Below, in pieces: positions 53,218 to 62,462 of a stretch of 64,000 nucleotides of DNA. A program made the translations under genes and the position numbers. The stretch's first letter is position 1. Each line of letters begins with the position of its first letter. The notes beneath the pieces are model-generated. The model ran no database searches and had not been told where the DNA came from. It was given only the letters and a program-made list of their open reading frames with translations. The stretch comes from Erythrobacter sp. HKB08 (GTDB lineage Bacteria > Pseudomonadota > Alphaproteobacteria > Sphingomonadales > Sphingomonadaceae), in contig NZ_CP035310.1 of NCBI RefSeq assembly GCF_004114695.1, positions 2,401,501 through 2,465,500 of the forward strand, in the 5' to 3' direction.

Positions 53218-56200
53218 GCGAGCGGGAACGTGAGCTTCATGCAATAGGTGTCGTCGGCCTGGTCGGTCGTCATCGTCCCGTTCAGCTGCCGCGTCGCCGT
53301 GCTGACGAGCCGGGTGCCGAAACCAGCCTTGTTCTGGCTCTCGTCGACATCGGCGCGGCCCTTTTCAGCCCAGTCCAGCACGATCGAATCGCCGCTCTGT
53401 GACCACTCGACTTCGAGCTTGCCGTTCTCGTTCGCGAAGGCGCCATACTTGGTCGAATTCGTCGCCCATTCGTGAAGGATCAGGGCGAGCGAGGTGATCT
53501 GGCTGTTCGGGATGACTACGCTATCGCCCTTAAGATCGACCGTCTGGGACGACTTGCTCGGTAGGACAACGGTCTCGATCAGGCTTCTCAGGCTCACCGT
53601 CCCCCCGTCACCATCCGCGCCGCTGGTGGTCAGCGAATGCGAACGGCCGAGCGCGAATATGCGGCCGCGCAATTGTTCGGCGAAGTCCTGGATGTCATCG
53701 GCATCGCGCGCAGCGATCGAGACCATCGCGCTGATGACCGAAAACAGGTTCTTCACCCGGTGGTTCATTTCGCGGATCATCAGCTCGCGCTGTTCGAGGG
53801 CACTGCGTTCGGCGCTGATGTCGAAGGTCACACCGATGAATTTGCGAATACCGTATGCCTCGATCAGGCGGCCGAGCCCGTGCAGCCAGCGCAGGCCGCC
53901 ATCGTCGAGAGGTACGCGGAAGACTTCGTCGAAATCACGTTCGCCGTCCATCGCCCTGCGAAGAGATAGGTTGACCCGATCACGATCCTCGGGCGGAAGC
54001 GCTGCGAGGATCGGCTCCATCCGGTCGCCCGCATCGTCGTCCTTGATATTGAGAAGCGTGCGTTCCATCTCGTCGAGAACGGTAATATCGGTCGCCGGCT
54101 CGTATTCCCAAACGCCGATCTTCGCCACGTCGAGTGCAAGGCGCAGGCGTTCCCGCTCCTGCTTCAAATCGCGTTCCAGCGACAGTGCTTCCGTCACATT
54201 GGTGAAGACGAGTGTCGCGCCGTCGATCTTGTCGTCCAGCTGACGATAGGGAACCGCGCGCAACATATATTCGGCTTGGTCCTTCACCAACGTGACCCGT
54301 GCGTTCTGATTTTCGCCACGCCGAGACGCCCTGGCGGCGACCTCGATGTATTCGCCACCCGCCAACTGGTTCGGCAGGTCGCCCAGCATCTCTCCGATAT
54401 GCGTTTGATCGACCTGGAACAGCTCGGTCGCCGCTTCGGTATAGCTGCGCAGGCGCAAGTCGCCATCGACGACAAGCACCGGAAGCTGTGTGCTGTCGAA
54501 GAAGTTCTTGAGGTCGGCATTCGCGACGGTGAGCTGGTCGACCTTGTTTTTCAGCTCGTCGTTGACCGTGGTCAGCTCCTCATTGGTGGACTGGAGCTCC
54601 TCGTTCATCGACATCATTTCTTCGTTGGAGCTTTTCAGCTCCTCGTTGGTCGTCTCGAGTTCCTCGATCGTACTGCGAAGCCGGTGGCGGGTGGCCTGCA
54701 GTTCCTCTTCCAGGAACTGGGTCTGGCCATCCTCCATGTCGAACTCGTCAAAATCGGTCTCGCCGACTTCGAGTGGGCTGGTATCCTCGATGACGAGGAG
54801 GAAAGAACCCTCCTCCAGCGGCTCGCAAATCACGCGAGCACCGAGGGTGCCGAAATCCGTGCGGATCTGCACGTCGTTCGCCCCGGCGCGGCGCTGGCTT
54901 TGCGAGACCTTGCGGATCAGCGGTGCAATCAGTTCGCGCAGGCCCGGACGCGCCAGTGACGGAACATGCACATTACGCTCGAGGCGCTCGGGGAAGTCGA
55001 GGTAGCGACCTGCCGCCCCCCAGCGCTCAAGAAGCATGCCCTCCTTGTCGACGAGAAGCGAGACCGGTGCATAGCGCCGCGCAACGAGTTGGAGTGCCAT
55101 GATCTCGGCGCTGTTCGCGCGCGGACGGCGCTCCTCCCCGGCGGGTGCACCCAGCCGCTTGTGAGGCTTGCGTGTATCGCCGGCCAGTTGCAGCGAATAC
55201 CGGCTCTGGACATCCTTGCGGCGAAAGATGCGCGAAGTCTGGTCGATGACTTCGAACAAGTCTTCGAAGCGTCCTATCGCTTCGGATGAGCCAAGGAACA
55301 GGCGACCATCGTCGCCGAGCGAGAAATGGAACAGCGGTATAATCGACTTTTGCAGCGACTCGTTGAAATAGATCAGGACGTTGCGGCAGGAAATCAGGTC
55401 GATTTTCGAGAACGGCGGATCGCGCACGACATTGTGCTGGCTGAAACGGACCATGTCGCGAATGTGCGCAGCAATGGTGAAGCGATCAGTCCCGCCGACC
55501 GTGTAATGGTCGCGCATCGGTATCGGGATATCTTCCAGCGCCGCCAGCGGGTAGGTGGCGGACCGCGCGATCTCGAGCATCTTTTCGTCGATGTCGGTCG
55601 CGAAAATCTGGACATAGGGGTTCTTGCGCTGGCGCCGCGCCGCCGCCGCGAAGAGCATGGCGATCGTGTAGGCTTCCTCGCCGCTCGAACAGCCGGGCAC
55701 CCAAACGCGCAGTTCGTCCTGATCTTTCGATTGGGCGACGAGGGGCTCGATCACCAGTTCGTTGAGGGCTTCGAACTGCTCGCGGTCACGGAAAAATCGC
55801 GTCACATTGATCAGCAAATCCTGGAACAGGGCGCTGCACTCGCTCTCGTCTTCCCGCAGGCGTGAGAGGTAATCAGCAGGCCTGTCGACCCCGAGCAGCT
55901 GCATTCGCCGCGCTATACGCCTGAGCAAAGTCGATTTCTTGTAGCGCGAAAAGTCGTGGCCGCTCGTGTCCCTCACGATGCTGCAAAGATCTTCGAGATG
56001 GTCGGTCAGTTCACCTGACTCGTTGAGAAAATTTTCGTGTAACGGTGCGCGCTCGAAAAAGCTCTTCAGCGCATCGATCATCTCCGCCGGGCTTGCGATC
56101 ACGTCGACCAGTCCGGTGGAAATGGCGGCCGTCGGCATGCCGTCGTAAGCCGCGCTTTCCGGGTCCTGCGCGATGCACAGCCCGCCATGCTCCTTGATCG

Positions 56201-56618
56201 CGCGCAGGCCCCGGCTCCCGTCGGCACCGGTGCCCGACAGGATGACGCAGGCGGCATTGCCGTCACGGTCTTCCGCCAGGCTCTCGAAGAAATCGTCGAT
56301 CGGACGGCGCATCCCGCGCGGGTCCTTGAACTCGGTCAGTTCGAGCGAGCCGTCTTCAAGCGCAAGGCCGTGGCCGGGCGGGATGACATAGACGTGGTCG
56401 GGAACGACCTTCTCGCCGCCGGTCGCCTGCGAGACGGGCATGCTGGTGTAGCGCTCGATCAGCTGGGCCATGAGGGATTCGTGCGTCGGGTCGAGATGCT
56501 GGACCACGACGAAGGCCATGCCGGTCTTGCCCTTGTGGCCGCCGAACAGCGAACGGATCGCCTCCAGCCCGCCCGCAGACGCACCTATCCCGATGATCGG
56601 GAACCCCTCCCCCGACAT
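53205..56618 (-). CDS. CheB-CheR-PAS-HWE hybrid sensor histidine kinase
   Basis: A 1137-residue multidomain sensor. In order: CheB-like methylesterase with G-A-S-A-G-G near residue 10, V-Q-H-L near 40 and G-T-G-A-D-G near 135 (all catalytic residues present); CheR-like methyltransferase with V-P-G-C-S-S-G-E-E near 310; a long coiled coil (about 625-680) of E-E-L-x-x-x-N-E-E-L type repeats; PAS domains; then an HWE kinase with N-H-R-V-K-N near 925, H-E-W-A-T-N near 1040 and the W-A-E motif that gives the family its name. The ATG at 56618 has GGGGAG in front; an ATG at 56639 would overlap the LOV gene stop (ATGA). Confidence 0.92.
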   Translation of the reverse strand: MSGEGFPIIGIGASAGGLEAIRSLFGGHKGKTGMAFVVVQHLDPTHESLMAQLIERYTSMPVSQATGGEKVVPDHVYVIPPGHGLALEDGSLELTEFKDPRGMRRPIDDFFESLAEDRDGNAACVILSGTGADGSRGLRAIKEHGGLCIAQDPESAAYDGMPTAAISTGLVDVIASPAEMIDALKSFFERAPLHENFLNESGELTDHLEDLCSIVRDTSGHDFSRYKKSTLLRRIARRMQLLGVDRPADYLSRLREDESECSALFQDLLINVTRFFRDREQFEALNELVIEPLVAQSKDQDELRVWVPGCSSGEEAYTIAMLFAAAARRQRKNPYVQIFATDIDEKMLEIARSATYPLAALEDIPIPMRDHYTVGGTDRFTIAAHIRDMVRFSQHNVVRDPPFSKIDLISCRNVLIYFNESLQKSIIPLFHFSLGDDGRLFLGSSEAIGRFEDLFEVIDQTSRIFRRKDVQSRYSLQLAGDTRKPHKRLGAPAGEERRPRANSAEIMALQLVARRYAPVSLLVDKEGMLLERWGAAGRYLDFPERLERNVHVPSLARPGLRELIAPLIRKVSQSQRRAGANDVQIRTDFGTLGARVICEPLEEGSFLLVIEDTSPLEVGETDFDEFDMEDGQTQFLEEELQATRHRLRSTIEELETTNEELKSSNEEMMSMNEELQSTNEELTTVNDELKNKVDQLTVANADLKNFFDSTQLPVLVVDGDLRLRSYTEAATELFQVDQTHIGEMLGDLPNQLAGGEYIEVAARASRRGENQNARVTLVKDQAEYMLRAVPYRQLDDKIDGATLVFTNVTEALSLERDLKQERERLRLALDVAKIGVWEYEPATDITVLDEMERTLLNIKDDDAGDRMEPILAALPPEDRDRVNLSLRRAMDGERDFDEVFRVPLDDGGLRWLHGLGRLIEAYGIRKFIGVTFDISAERSALEQRELMIREMNHRVKNLFSVISAMVSIAARDADDIQDFAEQLRGRIFALGRSHSLTTSGADGDGGTVSLRSLIETVVLPSKSSQTVDLKGDSVVIPNSQITSLALILHEWATNSTKYGAFANENGKLEVEWSQSGDSIVLDWAEKGRADVDESQNKAGFGTRLVSTATRQLNGTMTTDQADDTYCMKLTFPLAQAD

Positions 56619-56635
56619 GTCGCTCGCTCCCCTAT

Positions 56636-57178
56636 TCATTCCATGCGCGCTTGCGCGATGATCGAATGACTCGAAGCCAAGGCCTCGAAGCTGCCTAATA
56701 CAGTCCAATTGTGCTCGGTTATCAAGAGGTTCAGTTGCCGCAGGTCAGCCTGGAGCGCGCGATCGTACAAATCGCCCCTCTCCGGAGCCTTCAGGTCCAC
56801 GGCGAATTGCGAGCCCAGGACGAGCGAGACTTCACCGTTCCGCGTGAGTTTCGACATGTAAACGAGATTGAGAAACCGGTCTCCATCCTTGGTGACGTTG
56901 GGAATGAGGAACTTCCCGTCCTTGGCCTTCTCGTCGGTCAGGAAATTTCTCATCCGTTCGCGCACCGGGCCCGCTCCGCCCTCGGGCTGGAGAAAGCGGC
57001 AGTTGCGTCCGAGGATTTCTTCCGGCTCGTAACCGGAAAGTTTGCAGAAGGCCTCGTTCACCCCGACCAGCGGGCAATCGTCGCTGGTGAAGTCGGCAAT
57101 CGACAGCGACACGCCGCTGCGCTGGAGCAGCGCGCCAAGTGCTTCAGGCAGGACGGTTTGATCGAAATACCGAGTCAC
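56636..57178 (-). CDS. LOV-domain blue-light photoreceptor
   Basis: A 180-residue protein made of one LOV (PAS-type, FMN-binding) domain and a C-terminal helix. The flavin-adduct motif G-R-N-C-R-F-L-Q is present with the photoactive cysteine near residue 60, together with N-E-A-F near 41 and the downstream F-L-N-L-V-Y-M-S strand. Upstream frame to 57325 encodes improbable cysteine/arginine-rich sequence, so a GTG at 57178 is preferred, but an ATG at 57259 cannot be excluded. It overlaps or nearly overlaps the HWE kinase gene on the same strand. No kinase or DNA-binding output is attached. Confidence 0.88.
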   Translation of the reverse strand: MTRYFDQTVLPEALGALLQRSGVSLSIADFTSDDCPLVGVNEAFCKLSGYEPEEILGRNCRFLQPEGGAGPVRERMRNFLTDEKAKDGKFLIPNVTKDGDRFLNLVYMSKLTRNGEVSLVLGSQFAVDLKAPERGDLYDRALQADLRQLNLLITEHNWTVLGSFEALASSHSIIAQARME

Positions 57179-57300
57179 GATCGGGAAAGTTAGCCGCTCG
57201 GTGCGACACTCGCAAAACCAATCGGATATGCGCCGGAAGCCGGGCCTAAATCCCTGCATGATGTGGCCACGAGCCGTGCAGCCTGTTACCCGCCTGCGCC

Positions 57301-58770
57301 ATGCAAACAGGAACACTGATTTCACTCGCGCTCTATTTCATCCTGATGCTCGGCATCGGGCTCTATGCCTGGCGCAAGTCGACCGAGGATAGCGAAGGCT
57401 ACCTGCTCGGCGGGCGCAATCTCCACCCCGCGGTCGCGGCGCTGTCGGCCGGTGCGTCGGACATGTCGGGCTGGCTCCTCCTCGGCCTGCCGGGCGCTCT
57501 TTATGCCGCAGGTCTCGTCGAGGCATGGATCGGCATCGGCCTGTTCATCGGCGCGCTGGTCAACTGGATCGTCGTCGCCCCGCGCCTTCGCGAGCAGACG
57601 GTGACCTACGGCAATGCGCTCACCATCCCGGAATTCCTCGCGAACCGCTTTCCCAGCCGGGCCGTCGCTCTGCGCGTCGTGTCGGCCATCGTCATCGTCG
57701 TGTTCTTCTCTGTCTATACGGCAGCCGGTCTGGTCGGCGGCGGCAAGCTGTTCGAGACGAGTTTCGCGCCGATGGTCGCCGGTTGGGGCGATCCCTACAT
57801 GGCCGGCCTCTGGATCACGGCGGGCGTCGTCCTTGCCTACACCATGGTCGGCGGCTTCCTCGCCGTCAGCCTGACCGATTTCGTCCAGGGCTGCATCATG
57901 GTCGTCGCGCTGGTGCTGATGCCGCTGTTGGTCATGTTCGGCGAAGGCGGCGCTTCGGGCGAGAGCATCGCAGCCGTACCGCAGCAAGGGTTCCTGAGCC
58001 TGACCTACGGTCTGACCGCGATCGGCTTCCTGAGCGCGGTGACGTGGGGCCTCGGCTATTTCGGCCAGCCGCACATCATCGTGCGCTTCATGGCGATCAA
58101 GAACGTCGAGGCGGTGAAGACTGCGCGCAACATCGGCATGGCGTGGATGGGTGTCGCGCTGCTCGGCGCGCTCGGTGTCGGCCTTGCCGGACGCGCCTAT
58201 GTCGAGCGCAACGGCATCGTGGTGGACGACCCGGAAACAATCTTCATCGTGCTTGCCGATCTGCTGTTCCACCCGCTCATCACCGGCTTCCTGCTCGCCG
58301 CCCTGCTCGCCGCGATCATGAGCACGATCTCCTCGCAGCTGCTCGTCGCCTCGAGCTCGCTGACCGAGGATTTCTACCGCCTGTTCCTGCGCAAGAACTG
58401 CTCTGAGCGCGAGGCGGTAAACGTCGGCCGGATCTGCGTACTGCTGGTCGCGCTCGGCGCCATTGCCATCGCATCCGATCCGGACAGCCAGGTTCTTGGC
58501 CTCGTGTCCAATGCATGGGCCGGCTTCGGCGCGGCATTCGGCCCGCTTATTATCCTCTCGCTCACTTGGGACCGGATGACCGGCTCGGGCGCGCTGGCGG
58601 GGCTCGTGGTCGGCGCGGGAACGGTCATGGCGTGGATTGCATTGGGCTGGAATGGGGAGTTCCTCGGCGGTCCGGGCGTCTACGAAATCATTCCGGGCTT
58701 CATTGCTGCATGGCTTGCGATTGTGCTTGTGAGCCGCTTTACCGCAGAGGATACGCCCGCAGAGGCTTGA
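57301..58770 (+). CDS. putP: Sodium/proline symporter
   Basis: A 489-residue SSS-family transporter with 12-13 membrane helices. Conserved D-S-E-G-Y-L-L-G-G-R-N-L near residue 30, A-A-L-S-A-G-A-S-D-M-S-G-W-L-L-L-G-L-P-G near 45 (the Na+ and proline site), and G-Y-F-G-Q-P-H-I-I-V-R-F near 250. Length and motifs match PutP, although some SSS members take other substrates. Divergent from the LOV gene; a ribosome binding site is not obvious. ggt follows 10 bases later, so cotranscription is likely. Confidence 0.88.
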   Translation: MQTGTLISLALYFILMLGIGLYAWRKSTEDSEGYLLGGRNLHPAVAALSAGASDMSGWLLLGLPGALYAAGLVEAWIGIGLFIGALVNWIVVAPRLREQTVTYGNALTIPEFLANRFPSRAVALRVVSAIVIVVFFSVYTAAGLVGGGKLFETSFAPMVAGWGDPYMAGLWITAGVVLAYTMVGGFLAVSLTDFVQGCIMVVALVLMPLLVMFGEGGASGESIAAVPQQGFLSLTYGLTAIGFLSAVTWGLGYFGQPHIIVRFMAIKNVEAVKTARNIGMAWMGVALLGALGVGLAGRAYVERNGIVVDDPETIFIVLADLLFHPLITGFLLAALLAAIMSTISSQLLVASSSLTEDFYRLFLRKNCSEREAVNVGRICVLLVALGAIAIASDPDSQVLGLVSNAWAGFGAAFGPLIILSLTWDRMTGSGALAGLVVGAGTVMAWIALGWNGEFLGGPGVYEIIPGFIAAWLAIVLVSRFTAEDTPAEA

Positions 58771-58780
58771 GGAGACCGAT

Positions 58781-60571
58781 ATGCGCTTGATCGCCGCCGC
58801 ACTTTTGCTAGCCGGCACTGCCCTTCCTGCAACCGCGCAGGACAGCACCAGCGAGGAGGCGATCGGTCCGTCCGAGACGATCGGCGCGGGTGGCAGGCCC
58901 ATCGGCAAGGACTGGGCGCGCAGTCCCGTCATCGCGCAGCACGGCATGGCCGCGACCGCGCACCCGCTGGCGACGCAGATCGCGCTCGACATCCTCAAGG
59001 GCGGCGGCAACGCGGTCGACGCGGCGATTGCGGCCAATGCGGCGCTCGGCCTGATGGAGCCGACCGGAAACGGGATCGGCGGCGACCTGTTCGCGATCAT
59101 CTACGATCCCAAGACCGACAAGCTTTACGGCATCAACGGTTCGGGCCGCTCTCCCAAGGGCCAGACGCTCGAGCAGCTGAAGGAAAAGCTGGGCGATGCG
59201 GACGCCCTGCCCCCGGTCGGCCCGCTGCCGGTCACGATCCCCGGCACGGTCGATGCATGGTTCGAGATGAGCGAACGCTTCGGCTCCAAGCCGATGAGCG
59301 AAGTGCTCGTCCCGACCGTGCGCTATGCCCGCGAGGGCCATCCGGTCGCGCCGGTCATCGCGATGTATCTCGACCGGTCCCTGCGCGCCTACACCGCCAA
59401 TGAGGAGCGCTACGGTTTCGATTTCTCGAACGCGCGTGCGACGTGGTTTGCGGACGGCGCGCCCGAGGCCGGGGAAATTTTCAAGAACCCCGACCTTGCG
59501 AACACGCTCGAAACTATCGGCGAACAGGGCCGCGACGCGTTCTACAAGGGCGATCTTGCCGAGGTGATGGTCGACTACCTGCAGCGACAGGGCTCGGCCT
59601 TCTCGCTGGAGGATTTCGCCGCTCACGAGAGCGAGTGGGTCGAACCGGCCTGCGTCAGCTATCGCAAGGGCTACGAGCTGTGCGAACTGCCGCCCAACAC
59701 GCAGGGCTTCGCGGCGCTGCAGATGGTCAACATCCTCAAGAACATTGACCTCGCGCAGTGGGACCGCGGCTCGCCGGAAGTCATCCACTACATCACCGAA
59801 GCAAAGCGCCTCGCCTATGCCGATGTCGCGCGCTTCTATGCCGATCCCGACTTCGCGCCCCTTCCCATGGAGCTGCTGAGCGAGGAATATGGCCGCGAGC
59901 GTTTCGCGCTGATCGATCCGGCCAGGGCAACGCCCGAATTCGGACCGGGCGAACCGAAGCTCGAAGGTCCGGGCGATACGACCTACCTCACCGTTGCCGA
60001 TAAGGACGGGCTGATGGTCAGCCTGATCCAGTCGAACTATCGCGGCATGGGAGGCGGGCTGACGCCCGACGGCCTCGGCTTCATGTTCCAGGATCGCGGC
60101 GAGCTCTTCAGCCTCGATCCGGCGCATCCCAACGCCTACGAACCGGGCAAGCGGCCCTTTCACACGATCATCCCCGCCTTCGTGAAGAAGGACGGCAAGC
60201 CGTATATGACGCTCGGCCTGATGGGCGGCGGCATGCAGCCGCAGGGTCATGTGCAGGTGCTGATCAACATCGTCGACTACGGCATGAACCTGCAGGAAGC
60301 GGGGGACGCGGCGCGCATCAACCATGACGGCGGCCGCCAGCCGACCGAGGCCCTCACCGGCCCCTCGGCCGATCCGCTCGGCACGCTGTTCGTCGAGCCG
60401 GGCATTCCGGCAGCGACAATCGAAAAGCTGCGCGCGATGGGCCACAAGGTCGAGGTGATCGACAACGGCATCATGTTCGGCGGCTACCAGGCGATCGCGC
60501 GCGATCCGGAAACCGGCGTCATGACCGGCGCGACCGAAATGCGGAAGGACGGCCAGGCGCAGGGCTTCTGA
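58781..60571 (+). CDS. ggt: Gamma-glutamyltransferase
   Basis: Periplasmic N-terminal nucleophile hydrolase that cleaves glutathione and gamma-glutamyl compounds. The 596-residue precursor has a signal peptide (A-A-L-L-L-A-G-T-A-L-P-A-T-A-Q), large-subunit motifs G-N-A-V-D-A-A-I-A near residue 71 and G-N-G-I-G-G-D near 93, and the autoprocessing site G-D-T-T-Y-L-T-V near 400 with the nucleophilic threonine. G-G-G-M-Q-P-Q-G-H near 486 follows. GGAG precedes the ATG. The putP-ggt-VOC order suggests amino-acid and glutathione salvage. Confidence 0.95.
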   Translation: MRLIAAALLLAGTALPATAQDSTSEEAIGPSETIGAGGRPIGKDWARSPVIAQHGMAATAHPLATQIALDILKGGGNAVDAAIAANAALGLMEPTGNGIGGDLFAIIYDPKTDKLYGINGSGRSPKGQTLEQLKEKLGDADALPPVGPLPVTIPGTVDAWFEMSERFGSKPMSEVLVPTVRYAREGHPVAPVIAMYLDRSLRAYTANEERYGFDFSNARATWFADGAPEAGEIFKNPDLANTLETIGEQGRDAFYKGDLAEVMVDYLQRQGSAFSLEDFAAHESEWVEPACVSYRKGYELCELPPNTQGFAALQMVNILKNIDLAQWDRGSPEVIHYITEAKRLAYADVARFYADPDFAPLPMELLSEEYGRERFALIDPARATPEFGPGEPKLEGPGDTTYLTVADKDGLMVSLIQSNYRGMGGGLTPDGLGFMFQDRGELFSLDPAHPNAYEPGKRPFHTIIPAFVKKDGKPYMTLGLMGGGMQPQGHVQVLINIVDYGMNLQEAGDAARINHDGGRQPTEALTGPSADPLGTLFVEPGIPAATIEKLRAMGHKVEVIDNGIMFGGYQAIARDPETGVMTGATEMRKDGQAQGF

Positions 60572-60583
60572 CAGGAGGGTAAG

Positions 60584-60952
60584 ATGGCGAAAGTTACCGG
60601 GCTCGGCGGGGTCTTCTATGTTGTGAAGGACCCCGAGGCGACGCGCGCCTGGTATCGCGACACCCTCGGCATCGATGGCGACTACGGGCCGCAATTGAAC
60701 TGGTCGGAAGAAACCGGCGACAAGCCCTACTCGCTTATCAGCCACTTCAAGGACGACCAGTACCTCAAGCCCGGCAAGGGCAGCTTCATGATCAACCTGC
60801 GCGTCGACGATCTCGACGGCATGGTGGACCAGCTGAAGAGCAAGGGTGTCGAAGTCCTCGACAGCGTCGACGAGGGTTACGGGAAATTCGCGTGGATCCT
60901 CGATCCCGACGGGGTGAAAATCGAGCTGTGGGAGCAGGTCGAAGCACCCTGA
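60584..60952 (+). CDS. VOC (glyoxalase/bleomycin-resistance fold) protein
   Basis: A 122-residue VOC superfamily protein: G-V-F-Y-V-V-K-D-P-E-A-T-R-A-W-Y-R-D-T-L-G near residue 9, N-L-R-V-D-D-L-D near 70 and I-L-D-P-D-G-V-K-I-E-L-W-E near 105. Metal ligands of glyoxalase I are only partly recognisable, so an enzymatic role is uncertain. AGGAGGG precedes the ATG; it follows ggt by 12 bases and is probably cotranscribed. Confidence 0.85.
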   Translation: MAKVTGLGGVFYVVKDPEATRAWYRDTLGIDGDYGPQLNWSEETGDKPYSLISHFKDDQYLKPGKGSFMINLRVDDLDGMVDQLKSKGVEVLDSVDEGYGKFAWILDPDGVKIELWEQVEAP

Positions 60953-60965
60953 CCGAGCGGTCAGG
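60948..60965. repeat. Inverted repeat across the VOC stop codon
   Basis: CCTGACCG-AG-CGGTCAGG is a perfect eight-base inverted repeat overlapping the stop codon at the end of the putP-ggt-VOC group. It could form a hairpin that protects the mRNA 3' end, or act weakly as a terminator. No T-run follows. Confidence 0.4.
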
Positions 60966-61018
60966 CAACGCGCGGCGTTAGGACGAAATTAACCATCTTC
61001 CTGTCATGGCTTGCAGCC

Positions 61019-61681
61019 ATGGGACGGAACATCGCCATTCTTCTTTCCTGCCTTGCGCTCGGCGCATGCAACCTGTTGCCCGAAGAGCGTCAGGCGACCG
61101 CGCCGCAGCGAGTGGTGACGAAGCCGATCGCCGCCTCGCCCGCGACGCGCCAGTGCCTGTCGGAACTGGGCCAGACGGGTGCACGCTTTTCGGCCCAGCC
61201 CGACAAATATTTCGGTGCCGGCTGCTCGACGCTCAATGCGGTGACGATCGATCGGCTCGCAGGTGACAGCAACGCCTTCGGCCTGTCGAACATGGGACCG
61301 GTGACCTGCCCCACGGCAAACGCTCTCGCCGGCTGGGCGCGTTTCGGCGTCGATCGTGCCGCGCGCCAGATCCTGGGCAGCCCGCTCGAGCGGATCGAGA
61401 CTTATGGCAGCTATTCCTGCCGCAATGTCGCCGGCTCCTCGCGCCGTTCCGCCCACGCAACGGCGGAGGCGATCGACGTGGCCGGCTTCGTGCTGGCAGA
61501 CGGTCGCCGGATCAGCGTGAAGCAGGACTGGAACGGCGCAAACGCGAATGAACGCCGCTTCCTGCGCGTCGTCCAGCAGAGTGCCTGCAAGCGCTTCGGG
61601 ACTGTGCTCGGTCCGGATTACAACGCGGCGCACGAGGATCACTTCCATCTCGAAGCGACCGGCGGCGGTTACTGTCGCTAG
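61019..61681 (+). CDS. Extensin-like lipoprotein (M15-type fold)
   Basis: A 220-residue exported protein with a lipobox (L-A-L-G-A-C near residue 17). The domain has the metal site pattern S-A-H-A-T-A-E-A-I-D near residue 146 (H-x6-D) and H-E-D-H-F-H near 207, as in the extensin C-terminal and D,D-peptidase-related M15 fold; a cell-wall hydrolase role is likely but unproven. Cysteines (at least five in the mature part) may form disulphides. Its end overlaps the convergent regulator gene by four bases. Confidence 0.88.
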   Translation: MGRNIAILLSCLALGACNLLPEERQATAPQRVVTKPIAASPATRQCLSELGQTGARFSAQPDKYFGAGCSTLNAVTIDRLAGDSNAFGLSNMGPVTCPTANALAGWARFGVDRAARQILGSPLERIETYGSYSCRNVAGSSRRSAHATAEAIDVAGFVLADGRRISVKQDWNGANANERRFLRVVQQSACKRFGTVLGPDYNAAHEDHFHLEATGGGYCR

Positions 61682-62298
61682 GCCGCCTGCGAGGGCGTGA
61701 TCCGCGCCTCTATCGACAGCCTGACAGCTTCGGCAGCATGTTTTGCGCCCAGCTTGGCCATCATGTTCGCCCGGTGAATTTCGACGGTGCGGGGACTGAT
61801 ATCGAGCTCGCGCGCAATCGCCTTGTTGCTGCGACCGAGCGAGAGCCATTCGAGCACTTCCCGCTCGCGATTGGACAGGCTCGATATCCGGTTGCGCGCG
61901 TCGAACATCTTGCGCCGCTCGCCTTCGAGTTCGGGCGCTTCGCGCGCAATCCGTTCCATCGCCTTTTTGAACTTCGCGAGGTCGAGCGGCATGCGAAGGT
62001 AATCGATCGCCCCGGCTTTCATCGCATTGACCGTCTCCGAGGTTCGCGGGTTCTCCGCAATGGCTACGATGGGGAGCCACACATTCGACTTTTCGAGACG
62101 GGCTATGAGCAGGGCGATCCCGCCGCCTGCCGGATTGTCCAGGGCTATGATGACCCCCTGGTCGGGCCTGCATGCGGCGAGTTCGGCGAAGTCGGAATAG
62201 ACTTCCGCGTGATAGCCGAGGTTGAATGCGATCCTCGCCAGTTCGGCCCTGAGGCGGGTCGATGGATCGAGGAAGTGTATCCTGAAGGGCGTATCCAT
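61678..62298 (-). CDS. FixJ/NarL-type regulator with atypical receiver
   Basis: A 206-residue two-domain protein. The C-terminal LuxR/FixJ HTH is typical: S-N-R-E-R-E-V-L-E-W-L-S-L-G-R-S-N-K-A-I-A (about residue 141-161) and S-P-R-T-V-E-I-H-R-A-N-M-M-A-K-L. The N-terminal receiver has lost much of the usual phosphorylation set: one instead of two N-terminal acidic residues (F-L-D-P-S), and around the phospho-site I-I-A-L-D-N-P-A-G-G-G. The lysine/threonine switch area is altered (R-M-P instead of K-P). It may act without phosphorylation. A palindrome lies just upstream of the start. Confidence 0.85.
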   Translation of the reverse strand: MDTPFRIHFLDPSTRLRAELARIAFNLGYHAEVYSDFAELAACRPDQGVIIALDNPAGGGIALLIARLEKSNVWLPIVAIAENPRTSETVNAMKAGAIDYLRMPLDLAKFKKAMERIAREAPELEGERRKMFDARNRISSLSNREREVLEWLSLGRSNKAIARELDISPRTVEIHRANMMAKLGAKHAAEAVRLSIEARITPSQAA

Positions 62299-62341
62299 GG
62301 CCGGAAGTCTGGCGCAATACGCAACCGCGCTAAATCCGTAG

Positions 62342-62363
62342 TAATACTCATAATGGAGTATTA
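62342..62363. promoter_or_regulatory. Inverted repeat upstream of the regulator gene
   Basis: TAATACTC-N6-GAGTATTA is a perfect eight-base inverted repeat, 44 bases upstream of the FixJ-like gene start. A further TATACTC half-site follows at about 62374. It lies in the gap to the Anbu gene (62299-62462) and may be the regulator's own operator. Confidence 0.5.
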
Positions 62364-62462
62364 TCGCCTTGGTTATACTCGCTAATTACGCGATTGCGCC
62401 AATCCCGCGACACCGAAGTCGATCTAACTTCACTTAACACGGGAAGTGTTACGACGGGAAAT

